Below are positions 1-7,295 of a stretch of 10,625 nucleotides of DNA, piece by piece. The position numbers were made by a program, and so were the translations under genes. Each line of letters begins with the position of its first letter. Position 1 is the first letter of the stretch. Source of the DNA: Deltaproteobacteria bacterium (GTDB taxonomy: Bacteria > Desulfobacterota > UBA8473); NCBI GenBank assembly GCA_030623035.1, contig JAUXFK010000088.1, positions 1-10,625 of the forward strand. The letters run 5' to 3'. The notes beneath the pieces were generated by a model. That model saw nothing but the letters and a program-made list of their open reading frames with translations. It was not told where the DNA came from and did no database searches.

Positions 1-84
1 TCAGCAACTAAAGTCATTGATTTTTGCCAGACCTGCAAATCTCTATACGTTTTTATTTTTCTTTGTGCCACTGTGCCTTTGCCC

Positions 85-190
85 CTCTGTGCCTGAGTAG
101 TTACTGCATTTAAACCTCTCTGCGTTAATCTGTGCCTGCCCCGTAGGTCAGGATGATCGTACCGGGGTGAATCTGTGGCTGAATAGTTAC
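85..190. repeat. Pair of CTGTG..TAGTTAC repeat units
   Basis: Two 20-bp units, at 85-104 and 171-190, match at most positions; both end in the same TAGTTAC heptamer and begin with CTGTG. They are 86 bp apart in direct orientation. Between and before them are further CTGTGCC words, for example at 71-77 and 130-136. This looks like two decayed units of a dispersed intergenic repeat. No coding potential or transposase is visible. Confidence 0.5.
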
Positions 191-321
191 GAACAAGCAA
201 GCTGTGGTATAGATATGTCAGTGACCATCCATATATAACACATTGCCATTTTTAAGTAAATATACGAAATTAATTGCAGTGTCATTTCTGAATAGGAACA
301 AGCACTAAAGCAAAGGTTTTC

Positions 322-357
322 AAGGCCTGTCTGAAAGGGGTCTTTGGAACAGGCCTT
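322..357 (-). terminator. Hairpin, possible weak terminator of the pilT operon
   Basis: AAGGCCTGT at 322-330 pairs perfectly with ACAGGCCTT at 349-357 around an 18-nt loop. It lies about 110 nt beyond the stop codon of the last gene of the minus-strand operon, where a terminator would be expected. On the minus strand, however, the stem is followed by GAAAACCTTTGCTTT rather than a clean U-run. Intrinsic termination is therefore uncertain; it could instead stabilise the transcript 3' end. Confidence 0.3.
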
Positions 358-466
358 TCACGGTGATGTCCAAAACATGGGCTGTAATGCTGGTTACAAT
401 CCAGTATTGAACATGGGGACAATCGGAGAAAATAGGGGATTCAAAAAGCCAGGAAGAGAAAAAGAG

Positions 467-1162
467 CTATCTTTTGCCCAATTCTTTCATGGTTTTTTTG
501 TGGATTTTGTAGAAGTCTTCATTCTCGGCCATAGACTTCTTCAATATACTAAATATTTGGGGCAAGTCTTTTTCGTTAATAACCATATTTGCGCTCTTTG
601 AAAAGGCCATCATATTATCAAGGGTTGAGAATGTTTTCCCGATGAGTACAAAAAAAATATTCCTTCTAATAGAGATAGACATCGGCTGAATATAACTTAA
701 AACATGGTTTTCTGATGAAGGCTCTCCGCCGAACTCCTCATGGAGAACGATCATATCATAGTGATTTATCCTCAGCTTCTTGAGCACATCATTTGAGTCT
801 TTTCCGATAACCGACCTGTAACCCAGCTCTTTTAAAGCAGATCTTAACTTTTCTTGATGGGATTGATTGTCATCGCATATTAAGGCGGTTTTTTCGTCTT
901 CCCCAAATGATTCCGATTCCATTTCATGGTCGGGCTCTGAAGGGGCAGGTTCCGCCTTAGTATCTAAAACTTTCTTTTCGTTTAAATCAAGGCCAGACGA
1001 ATCTTTATCAATATCTGCCTGTGATTTAATCGGTGCTTTTCTTCTATCAATGGATATATTTCCTTTACACTTGGGGCAAGGGATATTTATAATCTTGCCT
1101 TCCGGAAGCTTTTCCTCCGGGATCTTAAATTTGCTTTTACATTTCTGACATACTATATCCAT
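467..1162 (-). CDS. Zinc-ribbon protein with degenerate response-regulator receiver domain
   Basis: The 231-residue protein opens with a compact zinc ribbon of the MJ0042/zinc-ribbon type: Cys5-x2-Cys8 and Cys29-x2-Cys32 with a basic beta-hairpin between. A charged, low-complexity linker follows (about 40-90). Residues 91-205 resemble a CheY-like receiver: a hydrophobic strand ends in the acidic pair Asp97-Asp98, and a later strand (about 136-140) leads to the usual phosphoacceptor position, which here is His141 instead of Asp. The conserved Lys near the end is not evident either. I infer a pseudo-receiver used for protein contacts rather than phosphotransfer. The start has a strong GGAGGTGA at 1166-1173. 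It is the last gene of the operon, 27 nt after a PilT-like ATPase gene, so a role in type IV pilus control is plausible but unproven. No signal peptide or membrane segment is seen. Confidence 0.7.
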   Translation of the reverse strand: MDIVCQKCKSKFKIPEEKLPEGKIINIPCPKCKGNISIDRRKAPIKSQADIDKDSSGLDLNEKKVLDTKAEPAPSEPDHEMESESFGEDEKTALICDDNQSHQEKLRSALKELGYRSVIGKDSNDVLKKLRINHYDMIVLHEEFGGEPSSENHVLSYIQPMSISIRRNIFFVLIGKTFSTLDNMMAFSKSANMVINEKDLPQIFSILKKSMAENEDFYKIHKKTMKELGKR

Positions 1163-1189
1163 CTGTCACCTCCATCCGGGTTGCTTCTA

Positions 1190-2359
1190 TTAAGAATATT
1201 TTCCCCCATATTCATCATCCATATCGAGCCCTTCAATGTCTGTGGTCTTCTCTCCTTTAGCAAATTTAATCTGGTCGATACCTCTGCCCACTATAGCCCT
1301 TCTTGAAGCATAAGCCATAGATGTTTCCTCTGTGATTATGCCTCCTTCATATTTTTTTATAATATCTTTGTCAAATGTTTGCATATCGTATGCATCGCCG
1401 CCTGAAATTATCTCATAGAAGGTCTTTCCCTCTTCTTCTCCATTTAAAATAGACTGCTTCACCCGAATGTTTGTAGACATCATCTCAAAAATCGCCTCCC
1501 TGCCACCACCGATCTTGGGCACTAACCTCTGAGATATTACCCATTTCAGGGTGTCAGCCAGACGAAATCTTACCTGGTTTTCCTCTTCCTTATCAAACAT
1601 GCCGATAATTCTGTTTATCGTTTGGCCGGAATCTATTGTATGAAGGGTTGCGAAAACAAGATGTCCGGTTTCCGCAGCAGTTAACCCGATTTCCATTGTC
1701 TCTCTGTCCCTCATTTCACCAACCAGGATTACCTTGGGGGCCTGACGCAGGGCTGCCCTCAGGCCATTGGCAAATGAATCAAAGTCCTTGCCGAGTTCTC
1801 TCTGGTTTAAGGTGGCCTTTTTATGCGTATGTAAATACTCTACAGGGTCTTCTAAGGTAATTATATGTACAGATTCTGCTTCATTAATAACATTTAACAT
1901 CGCAGCCAGTGAGGTCGTCTTCCCGGATCCTGTTGTTCCTGTTACAAGGACAAGGCCGTTTTTCTCCTGAGCGATCTTATAAAAGGTATCCGGGAGGCCG
2001 AGTGCATTGATCGTAGGGATTTTATTCTCCAGTTTTCTCATAACTATAGAAGAATTCCCCCTTTGAGAAAAGATATTTACGCGAAATCTGGCCTTTCCAG
2101 GAAGTTGATAGGATAGATCACAGTACCCCTCATTTAATAATGCATGGGTAAGGCGTTTATCCAAATCGATCAGGTTGAGGGCGAAAATCTCTGTTTGGAA
2201 AGGGGTAAGATTATCTATCGCCGGGTCTATCGGGACAGGCATCAATTCTCCGGCGGATTCTACCTGTAAAGGCCTGCCTACTGTAAAGTTCAAATCAGAC
2301 AAATTGTCATATTCTTGTAACATGGTATCCAATATGCGGTTTATTTCGGTTTGTCTCAT
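1190..2359 (-). CDS. PilT/PilU-like type IV pilus retraction ATPase (second paralogue)
   Basis: A secretion-superfamily hexameric ATPase predicted to act at the cytoplasmic face of the inner membrane, powering pilus retraction. Counting from the upstream TTG codon: Walker A GTTGSGKTT at 146-154, Asp box ITLEDPVEY at 172-180, Walker B VILVGEMRD at 215-223 and His box GHLVFATLHT at 237-246. The N-terminal PAS-like part is also present. The AIRNLIRE signature typical of true PilT near the C terminus is replaced by a divergent segment (about 300-325), and an acidic tail ends the protein; both favour a PilU-like accessory role. I start at the ATG at 2359 (389 residues) because GGGAGA at 2367-2372 sits 7 nt upstream; the TTG at 2374 would add five residues and overlap no binding site. 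It lies 44 nt after pilT and 27 nt before the zinc-ribbon gene. The family is certain; PilT versus PilU is inferred. Confidence 0.88.
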   Translation of the reverse strand: MRQTEINRILDTMLQEYDNLSDLNFTVGRPLQVESAGELMPVPIDPAIDNLTPFQTEIFALNLIDLDKRLTHALLNEGYCDLSYQLPGKARFRVNIFSQRGNSSIVMRKLENKIPTINALGLPDTFYKIAQEKNGLVLVTGTTGSGKTTSLAAMLNVINEAESVHIITLEDPVEYLHTHKKATLNQRELGKDFDSFANGLRAALRQAPKVILVGEMRDRETMEIGLTAAETGHLVFATLHTIDSGQTINRIIGMFDKEEENQVRFRLADTLKWVISQRLVPKIGGGREAIFEMMSTNIRVKQSILNGEEEGKTFYEIISGGDAYDMQTFDKDIIKKYEGGIITEETSMAYASRRAIVGRGIDQIKFAKGEKTTDIEGLDMDDEYGGKYS

Positions 2360-2366
2360 AACGTAT

Positions 2367-2372
2367 TCTCCC
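2367..2372 (-). promoter_or_regulatory. Ribosome binding site deciding the start of the second PilT-like gene
   Basis: GGGAGA on the minus strand is 7 nt before the ATG at 2359 and lies inside the possible TTG-initiated extension. This makes the ATG the better start. Confidence 0.6.
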
Positions 2373-2403
2373 AATTAATTCGGTTTTACAATCTAAGTGG
2401 ATA

Positions 2404-3486
2404 TCAAACCTCTGTAAAATCAGAAGGGCCTTTTTTCACAAAGGGTAAAAACTTAGTTTTATCTATACATTTATTGTATGCTTCATCCGCATCAATCCAT
2501 CTCTTTTGCAGGTATCCCATAAGGGCATCATCCATGGTCTGCATCCCGTATTTCTTCCCTGTCTGAATGACCGTCGGTATCTGGAAGGTCTTTCCTTCTC
2601 GAATCAGATTTCGTGCAGCCGGTACACATATTAGGATTTCCAATGCAGCGATCCTTCCTTTTATATCCTTCCTCTTCAATAGAGTCTGGGCAATTACAGC
2701 CCGAATGCCGTCTGCCAAAGTTGACCTGATCTGGCCTTGTTCAGAAGCTGGAAATACCTCTATTATTCTATCTATGGTTTTATGGGCACTGGAAGTGTGG
2801 AGGGTTGCGAAGACCAGGTGACCGGTATTTGCTGCCTCTATCGCCAATGAGATGGTTTCTAAATCCCGCATTTCTCCTATGAGTATAATGTCAGGGTCCT
2901 CTCTAAGGGCGCCTCTTAAAGCCGCTGAAAAGGACTTGGTATGTGCCCCAAGCTCCCTCTGGTTTACGATACAGCCTTGATTTTTATGGACAAATTCTAT
3001 AGGATCTTCAACCGTAATAATATGATCCTTTCTGGTTTTATTCGCTACGTCTATAATTGCGGCAAGGGTTGTAGACTTACCGGACCCGGTTGGGCCTGTT
3101 ACCAGGACCAATCCTTTGGGAAGAGAGGCTAACCTGGGTATTACGGGTGGTAGGCCGAGCTGCTCTGCTGTCATGATTTCTGTTGGGATTTGTCTGAATA
3201 CAGCCCCTACGCCATGTAATTGTTGAAAATAATTGGCTCTATATCGCGCCAAACCCGGCAATTCGTATCCAAAGTCCATATCCCCTGTTTCTTCAAAGAC
3301 TTTTATCTTCTCTTCAGGAGCGATCTCATAAAGCAAGGACTTTAGTTCATCGTTTTCAAGGGTTTTATATTTTATCCTTTCCAGGTCGCCTCTGATTCGT
3401 AGTATAGGTTGAGATCCAGATGAAAGATGTAAATCTGAAGCCCCCTTTTCATCCATTAATTTAAAGAAAGCATCAATCTTTGCCAT
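2404..3486 (-). CDS. pilT: Type IV pilus retraction ATPase PilT
   Basis: This 360-residue protein matches the usual PilT length and motif order. The N-terminal domain carries the GASDLHLSSG segment (15-24). Walker A GPTGSGKST is at 131-139, the Asp box ITVEDPIEF at 157-165, Walker B IILIGEMRD at 200-208 and the His box TGHLVFATLHT at 221-231. AARNLIRE at 290-297 corresponds to the AIRNLIRE signature needed for retraction in PilT, and is followed by the characteristic GKKYGMQTMDDAL stretch. The hexamer depolymerises pilin at the inner-membrane base of type IV pili (twitching, DNA uptake, surface sensing). The start codon overlaps the end of rsmI by 14 nt, with GGAGG inside rsmI about 6 nt upstream, so the two are probably translationally coupled. 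The paralogue follows 44 nt downstream. No other pilus gene is in the window. Confidence 0.96.
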   Translation of the reverse strand: MAKIDAFFKLMDEKGASDLHLSSGSQPILRIRGDLERIKYKTLENDELKSLLYEIAPEEKIKVFEETGDMDFGYELPGLARYRANYFQQLHGVGAVFRQIPTEIMTAEQLGLPPVIPRLASLPKGLVLVTGPTGSGKSTTLAAIIDVANKTRKDHIITVEDPIEFVHKNQGCIVNQRELGAHTKSFSAALRGALREDPDIILIGEMRDLETISLAIEAANTGHLVFATLHTSSAHKTIDRIIEVFPASEQGQIRSTLADGIRAVIAQTLLKRKDIKGRIAALEILICVPAARNLIREGKTFQIPTVIQTGKKYGMQTMDDALMGYLQKRWIDADEAYNKCIDKTKFLPFVKKGPSDFTEV

Positions 3487-4354
3487 TTTTATCCTCCAGT
3501 TGTAATGTTTTTTTAAATTTCAGACTCTGCTGATAGACATCCCTTTTCGATATGCCTTTATCCTTTGAAACCATATTTATCAAGTCTTTCATAGGCAGAT
3601 CAAACTTTTTCTGATATTCACTCAATAGATTCATAATAGAAGTATCGCCCGGTTTATTTTTATCAATATTTCCTGACAGCAAAAGGGTGATCTCTCCTTT
3701 AATTTGCCTTCCTTCTAACTTCCTTATGATATCGGAAATTTTCCCTCTTATCACCTCTTCAAAGACCTTGGTGAGTTCTCTGGTTAATACTGTTTTCCTG
3801 TCTCCACATATATCCAGTAAGTCAAGGAGAGTAGCGCGAATCCTATTGGGAGATTCGTAGAAGATGATCGTCCTTTTTTCTTCTTTTATTTTCTCTATAA
3901 GCTTTCTTCTTGCGTTGGTTTTACTCGGAAGAAAACCCTCGAATAAAAAGCTTTCTGTAGAAAGACCTGAAATGCTAAGAGCGGCTGTAGCTGCCGATGG
4001 ACCCGGTACAGGCGTAACCTCGATAGCACTTTGAAGTGCAAGATTTATGAGGTAATAACCAGGATCTGAAATGCCAGGGGTGCCGGCATCTGATACGAGA
4101 GCGATATTTTTACCTATATTGAGCTTTGATAGGATTTGTTTCCCTTTGGCATACTTATTGTGTTCGTAATAGCTTGTCAGAGAGGTTTTAATATTGTAAT
4201 GCTTGAGAAGAATCCTTGTTCTCCTCGTATCTTCAGCGGCAATGATATCTACTTCGTTTAGTATTCGCACCGCCCTTAACGTAATGTCCTCTAAGTTGCC
4301 GATAGGCGTCGCAACAATGTACAGTATTCCTTTGTTCTGGGAAGGTCTTGTCAT
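3473..4354 (-). CDS. rsmI: 16S rRNA (cytidine(1402)-2'-O)-methyltransferase RsmI
   Basis: A 293-residue SAM-dependent tetrapyrrole-methylase-fold enzyme that 2'-O-methylates C1402 in the decoding centre of 16S rRNA. Family hallmarks in order: the N-terminal LYIVATPIGNLEDITLRA, AAEDTRRTR near residue 40, VSDAGTPGISDPGY near 87-100, PVPGPSA near 115-121, FEGFLP near 138, FYESPNRI near 164 and LTRELTKVFEE near 190. Length fits the family, which usually runs 270-290 residues; the extra C-terminal residues are lysine-rich. A GGAG at 4366-4369 precedes the ATG by 11 nt, somewhat long. It sits 32 nt after eno and overlaps pilT by 14 nt, so it belongs to the same transcript. This is a housekeeping gene joined to pilus genes; nothing suggests a functional link beyond co-transcription. 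Confidence 0.95.
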   Translation of the reverse strand: MTRPSQNKGILYIVATPIGNLEDITLRAVRILNEVDIIAAEDTRRTRILLKHYNIKTSLTSYYEHNKYAKGKQILSKLNIGKNIALVSDAGTPGISDPGYYLINLALQSAIEVTPVPGPSAATAALSISGLSTESFLFEGFLPSKTNARRKLIEKIKEEKRTIIFYESPNRIRATLLDLLDICGDRKTVLTRELTKVFEEVIRGKISDIIRKLEGRQIKGEITLLLSGNIDKNKPGDTSIMNLLSEYQKKFDLPMKDLINMVSKDKGISKRDVYQQSLKFKKTLQLEDKNGKD

Positions 4355-4386
4355 TTTAAAAAGAACTCCACCCTATTCAGGTTTGA

Positions 4387-5670
4387 TCACAGGTTATATA
4401 ATATATCTTTCCCGCTAAAGACAGCTTCCCTGCCGAGTTGTTCCTCTATTCTGATTAGCTGATTGTACTTGGCCACCCTGTCCGTCCTTGAGACAGATCC
4501 TGTTTTGATCTGACCAGTATTGCAGGCAACTGCCAGATCTGCAATTGTTGTGTCTTCCGTCTCTCCAGACCTGTGAGAAATGACAGCAGTGTAACCCGCC
4601 CTCTTTGCCATCTCAATTGCATCCATTGTCTCTGTAAGAGTTCCTATCTGATTCACCTTTATTAGGATTGAGTTTGCAATACCTTTCTCAATGCCCTTCT
4701 TAAATATCCGGGTATTGGTTACAAATATGTCGTCGCCTACAATCTGTATCCTTTTACCCAGACGTTTGGTAAGGAGTTCCCATCCATTCCAGTCGTTCTC
4801 TGCCAGTCCGTCTTCTATAGATATGATAGGGTATTTTTCAACCAGGTCACAATAGAAGGCGATCATATCTTCTGAGGATTTCTCAGGGTTTTTTTCTGCT
4901 TCTAATAGATATCTGTTGTCTTTGTAAAACGAACTGGCAGCAGAATCCAGGGCTATAAATACATCCTTGCCTGCTTTATAGCCAGCTTTTTCTATACTCT
5001 TCAGGATTACCTCTATCGCCTCTTCATTCGAATTCAAGTTTGGTGCAAAACCCCCTTCATCTCCTACTGCTGTATTATATCCCTTTTCTTTAAGTATGGT
5101 CTTCAAATTATGGAATATCTCCACTCCTATCTTAAGGGCATGGCTGAAAGACTCTGCACCCAGGGGCATGACCATAAATTCTTGAATATCAACATTGTTG
5201 TCAGCATGTGCCCCGCCATTTAGGATATTCATCATGGGTACAGGCAAAACCTTGGCATTTATTCCTCCCAGATACTGGTATAAAGGAAGATCAAGGACTT
5301 TTGCTGCTGCCTTAGCCACTGCCAGTGAGACCCCCAAAATAGCATTCGCTCCTAACTTCTTCTTATTTTCTGTACCGTCCAGTTCAATGAGTTTTGAGTC
5401 AATTCGTTTCTGATTTATAGCATCCAAACCAATGATCTCTGAACGAATCGTTTCGTTAATATTGCTAACGGCTTTTCTAACCCCTTTGCCCAGAAAATCT
5501 TTTTTGTCCCCGTCCCGAAGCTCTATCGCCTCTCTTTCTCCGGTAGATGCACCAGATGGAATAGATGCCCTTCCTATCACTCCACTTTCAAGTAATATAT
5601 CGACTTCTACAGTCGGATTGCCGCGAGAATCGAAAATCTGCCTGCCGTGAATGTCCGCTATCTTGCTCAT
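4387..5670 (-). CDS. eno: Enolase (phosphopyruvate hydratase)
   Basis: Cytosolic glycolytic/gluconeogenic enzyme interconverting 2-phosphoglycerate and phosphoenolpyruvate with Mg2+. With the chosen start it has 427 residues, standard for bacterial enolase. Visible functional residues: Glu164 in DIQEF, Glu205 in GDEGGFAPN, metal ligands Asp242, Glu286 (SIEDGL) and Asp313 (GDDIFVTN), and catalytic Lys338 (LIKVNQIGTLTET) and Lys389. HRSGETEDT at 366-374 is the phosphate loop, and the N-terminal SGASTGEREAIELRDGD loop is intact. The frame is open for 20 more codons upstream, but homologues start at MSKI, and the strong AAGGAGGAAG at 5676-5685 points to 5670. The upstream phosphatase gene ends only 17 nt before, so co-transcription is expected. 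Confidence 0.98.
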   Translation of the reverse strand: MSKIADIHGRQIFDSRGNPTVEVDILLESGVIGRASIPSGASTGEREAIELRDGDKKDFLGKGVRKAVSNINETIRSEIIGLDAINQKRIDSKLIELDGTENKKKLGANAILGVSLAVAKAAAKVLDLPLYQYLGGINAKVLPVPMMNILNGGAHADNNVDIQEFMVMPLGAESFSHALKIGVEIFHNLKTILKEKGYNTAVGDEGGFAPNLNSNEEAIEVILKSIEKAGYKAGKDVFIALDSAASSFYKDNRYLLEAEKNPEKSSEDMIAFYCDLVEKYPIISIEDGLAENDWNGWELLTKRLGKRIQIVGDDIFVTNTRIFKKGIEKGIANSILIKVNQIGTLTETMDAIEMAKRAGYTAVISHRSGETEDTTIADLAVACNTGQIKTGSVSRTDRVAKYNQLIRIEEQLGREAVFSGKDILYNL

Positions 5671-5675
5671 AAATA

Positions 5676-5685
5676 CTTCCTCCTT
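5676..5685 (-). promoter_or_regulatory. Strong ribosome binding site of eno
   Basis: The minus strand reads AAGGAGGAAG, ending 5 nt before the eno ATG at 5670. It lies in the 17-nt gap after the upstream stop codon and rules against the longer open frame beginning at 5730. Confidence 0.75.
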
Positions 5686-5687
5686 TT

Positions 5688-6506
5688 TCATGTCTCTATT
5701 TGCAAAATCTTTAAAATGGCCTCGTTCCACCCGGTGGGGCCTACTTTTGAAGCAAAAAGAAAGTTAGAAAAGCTATCTATCCCCTCGTATCCCTCTTTAG
5801 ATTTCTTAACCAGGACAGGGATATCAACCGCTTTCAGCATGGGAAGATCATTGTAACTGTCACCTATGGCAATGGTCTTTAACTCAGGGTGCTTCTCTCT
5901 ATACATTTCGGAGATGATATTTACGGCCTTCCCTTTATCATTGTCTCCTAACAAACAGAAAAAACGTCCTCCTTTTGTGAGGTTCAGATTCAGTCTCCTT
6001 GTCGTTTTTTCTAACTCTTTTTTGTCATCTTTTGTACCATTAAAGAGAAAAGGCTCTGAGTATTCTCGCTTCTTTGCCAATACTGCATCTTCCTTAGAAA
6101 GCCCGGTCAAATCTATTAGCTCAGCCACTTCCATTTCAGAAAACCCCTTGATTTTATTTCCAAATATATCTTTAATGATTTTAAACTGTTTTATTAATTC
6201 TACATAACGAATGCCCAGTTCTATAATCTGATAACCCTCTTTGTTGGTGTAATTTCTATCTTTGCGTATTTTAGCATCAGGGATAAATACTGCACCACCG
6301 TTTTCGCTGATAAAAGGGGCATTGTTATCCAGTCTTTTCCTCCACATTTCAATCTCTGCCCTGGTTTTGCTGCTGCATAATACAAGAGGAATACCTCTTT
6401 CTCTTATTCGCTTCAAGGCCTCTGTTGCAGCATCGAAGGAATAGGTATTGTGATCCAGCAATGTGCCGTCAAGGTCTGAAAAAATTATTAACTTTTTATT
6501 TTTCAT
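5688..6506 (-). CDS. HAD-IIB phosphatase, mannosyl-3-phosphoglycerate phosphatase family
   Basis: Predicted cytosolic phosphatase that would release mannosylglycerate (or glucosylglycerate) from its 3-phosphoglycerate form. Counting from the TTG at 6524: HAD motif I DLDGTLLD at 17-24 (nucleophile Asp17, acid/base Asp19), motif II serines at 51-52, motif III Lys198 in GDNDKGKAV, and motif IV GDSYNDLPML at 221-230. Family-specific stretches are REYSEPFLF (153-161), GGRFFCLLG (185-193) and GPTGWNEAIL (262-271). I place the start at the ATG at 6506 (272 residues), directly before the core strand; the TTG adds six residues. Neither has a good ribosome binding site. No partner sugar-phosphoglycerate synthase is in the window, and the family includes proteins of uncertain substrate such as YedP. 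It is first in the eno-rsmI-pilT operon. The fold is certain, the exact substrate is not. Confidence 0.85.
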   Translation of the reverse strand: MKNKKLIIFSDLDGTLLDHNTYSFDAATEALKRIRERGIPLVLCSSKTRAEIEMWRKRLDNNAPFISENGGAVFIPDAKIRKDRNYTNKEGYQIIELGIRYVELIKQFKIIKDIFGNKIKGFSEMEVAELIDLTGLSKEDAVLAKKREYSEPFLFNGTKDDKKELEKTTRRLNLNLTKGGRFFCLLGDNDKGKAVNIISEMYREKHPELKTIAIGDSYNDLPMLKAVDIPVLVKKSKEGYEGIDSFSNFLFASKVGPTGWNEAILKILQIET

Positions 6507-6551
6507 TACTTTTTTTAAAGCCAATAAGCGCTAAAATGATACGTTTTCCTC

Positions 6552-6621
6552 AAGGTTTGGATTAGTATTACTAAGGTCACCTTGGGGGAATATACTATTT
6601 GTCAATATAAAACCAAACCTT
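6552..6621. promoter_or_regulatory. Cluster of palindromes upstream of the phosphatase-eno operon
   Basis: Three symmetric signals lie in 70 bp: AAGGTTTGG at 6552-6560 is the exact inverse of CCAAACCTT at 6613-6621; between them TTAGTATTACTAA at 6562-6574 is a perfect palindrome around one base; and AAGGTCACCTT at 6573-6583 is another. They lie just ahead of the first gene of the minus-strand operon, where operators or a leader hairpin would be. A TTGACA on the minus strand (6600-6605) has no convincing -10 at the right distance, so the exact promoter is unclear. Confidence 0.4.
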
Positions 6622-6748
6622 ATTTAATTGAAATGATGCTGGGTGGCAACTTTTAATGTTGACTATTATTTAAAGTAATAAAAGCGAAAAAGCAAGGAAA
6701 TTTTAGTTATATCAAGAAGTTCTACAAAGAAACTCTATTTATAAAAAG

Positions 6749-7019
6749 GTAACAGTTTAGCTTTTTTGAATTTTAGTTGCTTCAACGGCAATCAAACTTT
6801 AATCCGTGTAAAACTCGCATCCAAGTGAGCGTAAAGAAAGAACAGTATATCACCATTCAATTCAGTATCTCAATTATGACCTATTTCAGATATAAAATGG
6901 GAGGTTATCCCCTGTTCTTTCTTAACGCTAACTAAGACGCTCAGACAGTACACGCATTAAAATTTGACCGTCGTTGAAGCTTGCTGATAGTTTTCTATTT
7001 CATAGTGCTAAAATTATAC
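6749..7019 (+). mobile_element. Palindromic non-autonomous element, copy 1 (IS66-like termini)
   Basis: This 271-bp element has no coding capacity. Its left end GTAACAGTTTAGC and the reverse complement of its right end, GTATAATTTTAGC, agree at 10 of 13 positions. The flanks ATAAAAAG (6741-6748) and ATAAAGAG (7020-7027) are an 8-bp direct repeat with one mismatch, as expected for a target duplication. Inside, arm A (6779-6845) and arm B reversed (6912-6980) form a long imperfect inverted repeat around a 66-nt loop. The outer 32 bp on the left match copy 2 at 30 positions. Termini beginning GTAA with 8-bp duplications are known from the IS66 family, so a MITE mobilised by such a transposase is my inference; none is in the window. 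Confidence 0.75.
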
Positions 7020-7229
7020 ATAAAGAGCAATATATGTGCCAGATTTTTGTCAGGAAGGTGCCTCAACATCCTTTTAATTTAGATAATGGTAAATTATCAA
7101 TGAAAAAAAGAGGCTCAGTTTAAAAGGCCAGTGAATTATGATAGCTATGAAAGGTCATGCAAAGAAAAGAAGAGGGTTAAAATGATTACCTTTGCTCTGT
7201 TAACTCAATAACCATTTTTAGTTATTATA

Positions 7230-7255
7230 TTGACGAAAAAGTCAACATTTTGACA
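7230..7255. promoter_or_regulatory. TTGAC/GTCAA symmetric motif upstream of the crotonase gene
   Basis: TTGAC and GTCAA (7230-7245) form a 5-bp inverted repeat around a 6-nt spacer, with another TTGAC at 7250. A further copy is part of the -35 box at 7296. The position, about 40-65 bp upstream of the promoter -35, suits an operator, but no regulator family is recognisable from it and AT-rich sequence makes chance symmetry possible. Confidence 0.25.
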
Positions 7256-7295
7256 AATTTATAAACAGGAAAGTTTTATTGGATGATCCATTGAG

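Larger units (their letters stand above)
1..466. other. Non-coding region with degenerate CACAGAG repeats and hairpins
   Basis: I see no credible gene here. Positions 61-190 are a low-complexity series of CTGTG-containing words, reading as CACAGA or GCACAG on the minus strand. It includes two near-identical 20-mers at 85-104 and 171-190 that share CTGTG, CTGA and TAGTTAC. Similar degenerate CACAGAG/ACGCAGAG tracts are familiar as intergenic repeats in many environmental bacterial genomes. Positions 322-357 and 366-422 form hairpins, listed separately. The rest is AT-rich with nothing recognisable. The short plus-strand reading frame starting near 344 runs antisense into the neighbouring gene and has no ribosome binding site, so I do not call it. 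Confidence 0.6.

Noticed and set aside
1..48. Possible end of a minus-strand gene reading into the window
   Set aside because: A few codons followed by TGA can be read at the left edge, but the stretch is too short to distinguish from chance.
344..601. 85-codon plus-strand open frame
   Set aside because: It overlaps the 3' end of the zinc-ribbon gene in antisense, covers the hairpins, and lacks a ribosome binding site or familiar sequence.
5671..5730. 20-residue N-terminal extension of enolase
   Set aside because: It overlaps the end of the phosphatase gene, translates through the eno ribosome binding site, and gives a non-family N terminus.
6530..6542. GCTAAAATGATAC, resembling the right terminus of the palindromic elements
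   Set aside because: It matches the terminal 13 bp well, but no arm sequence, second end or target duplication accompanies it. With AT-rich DNA a chance match or tiny remnant cannot be told apart.
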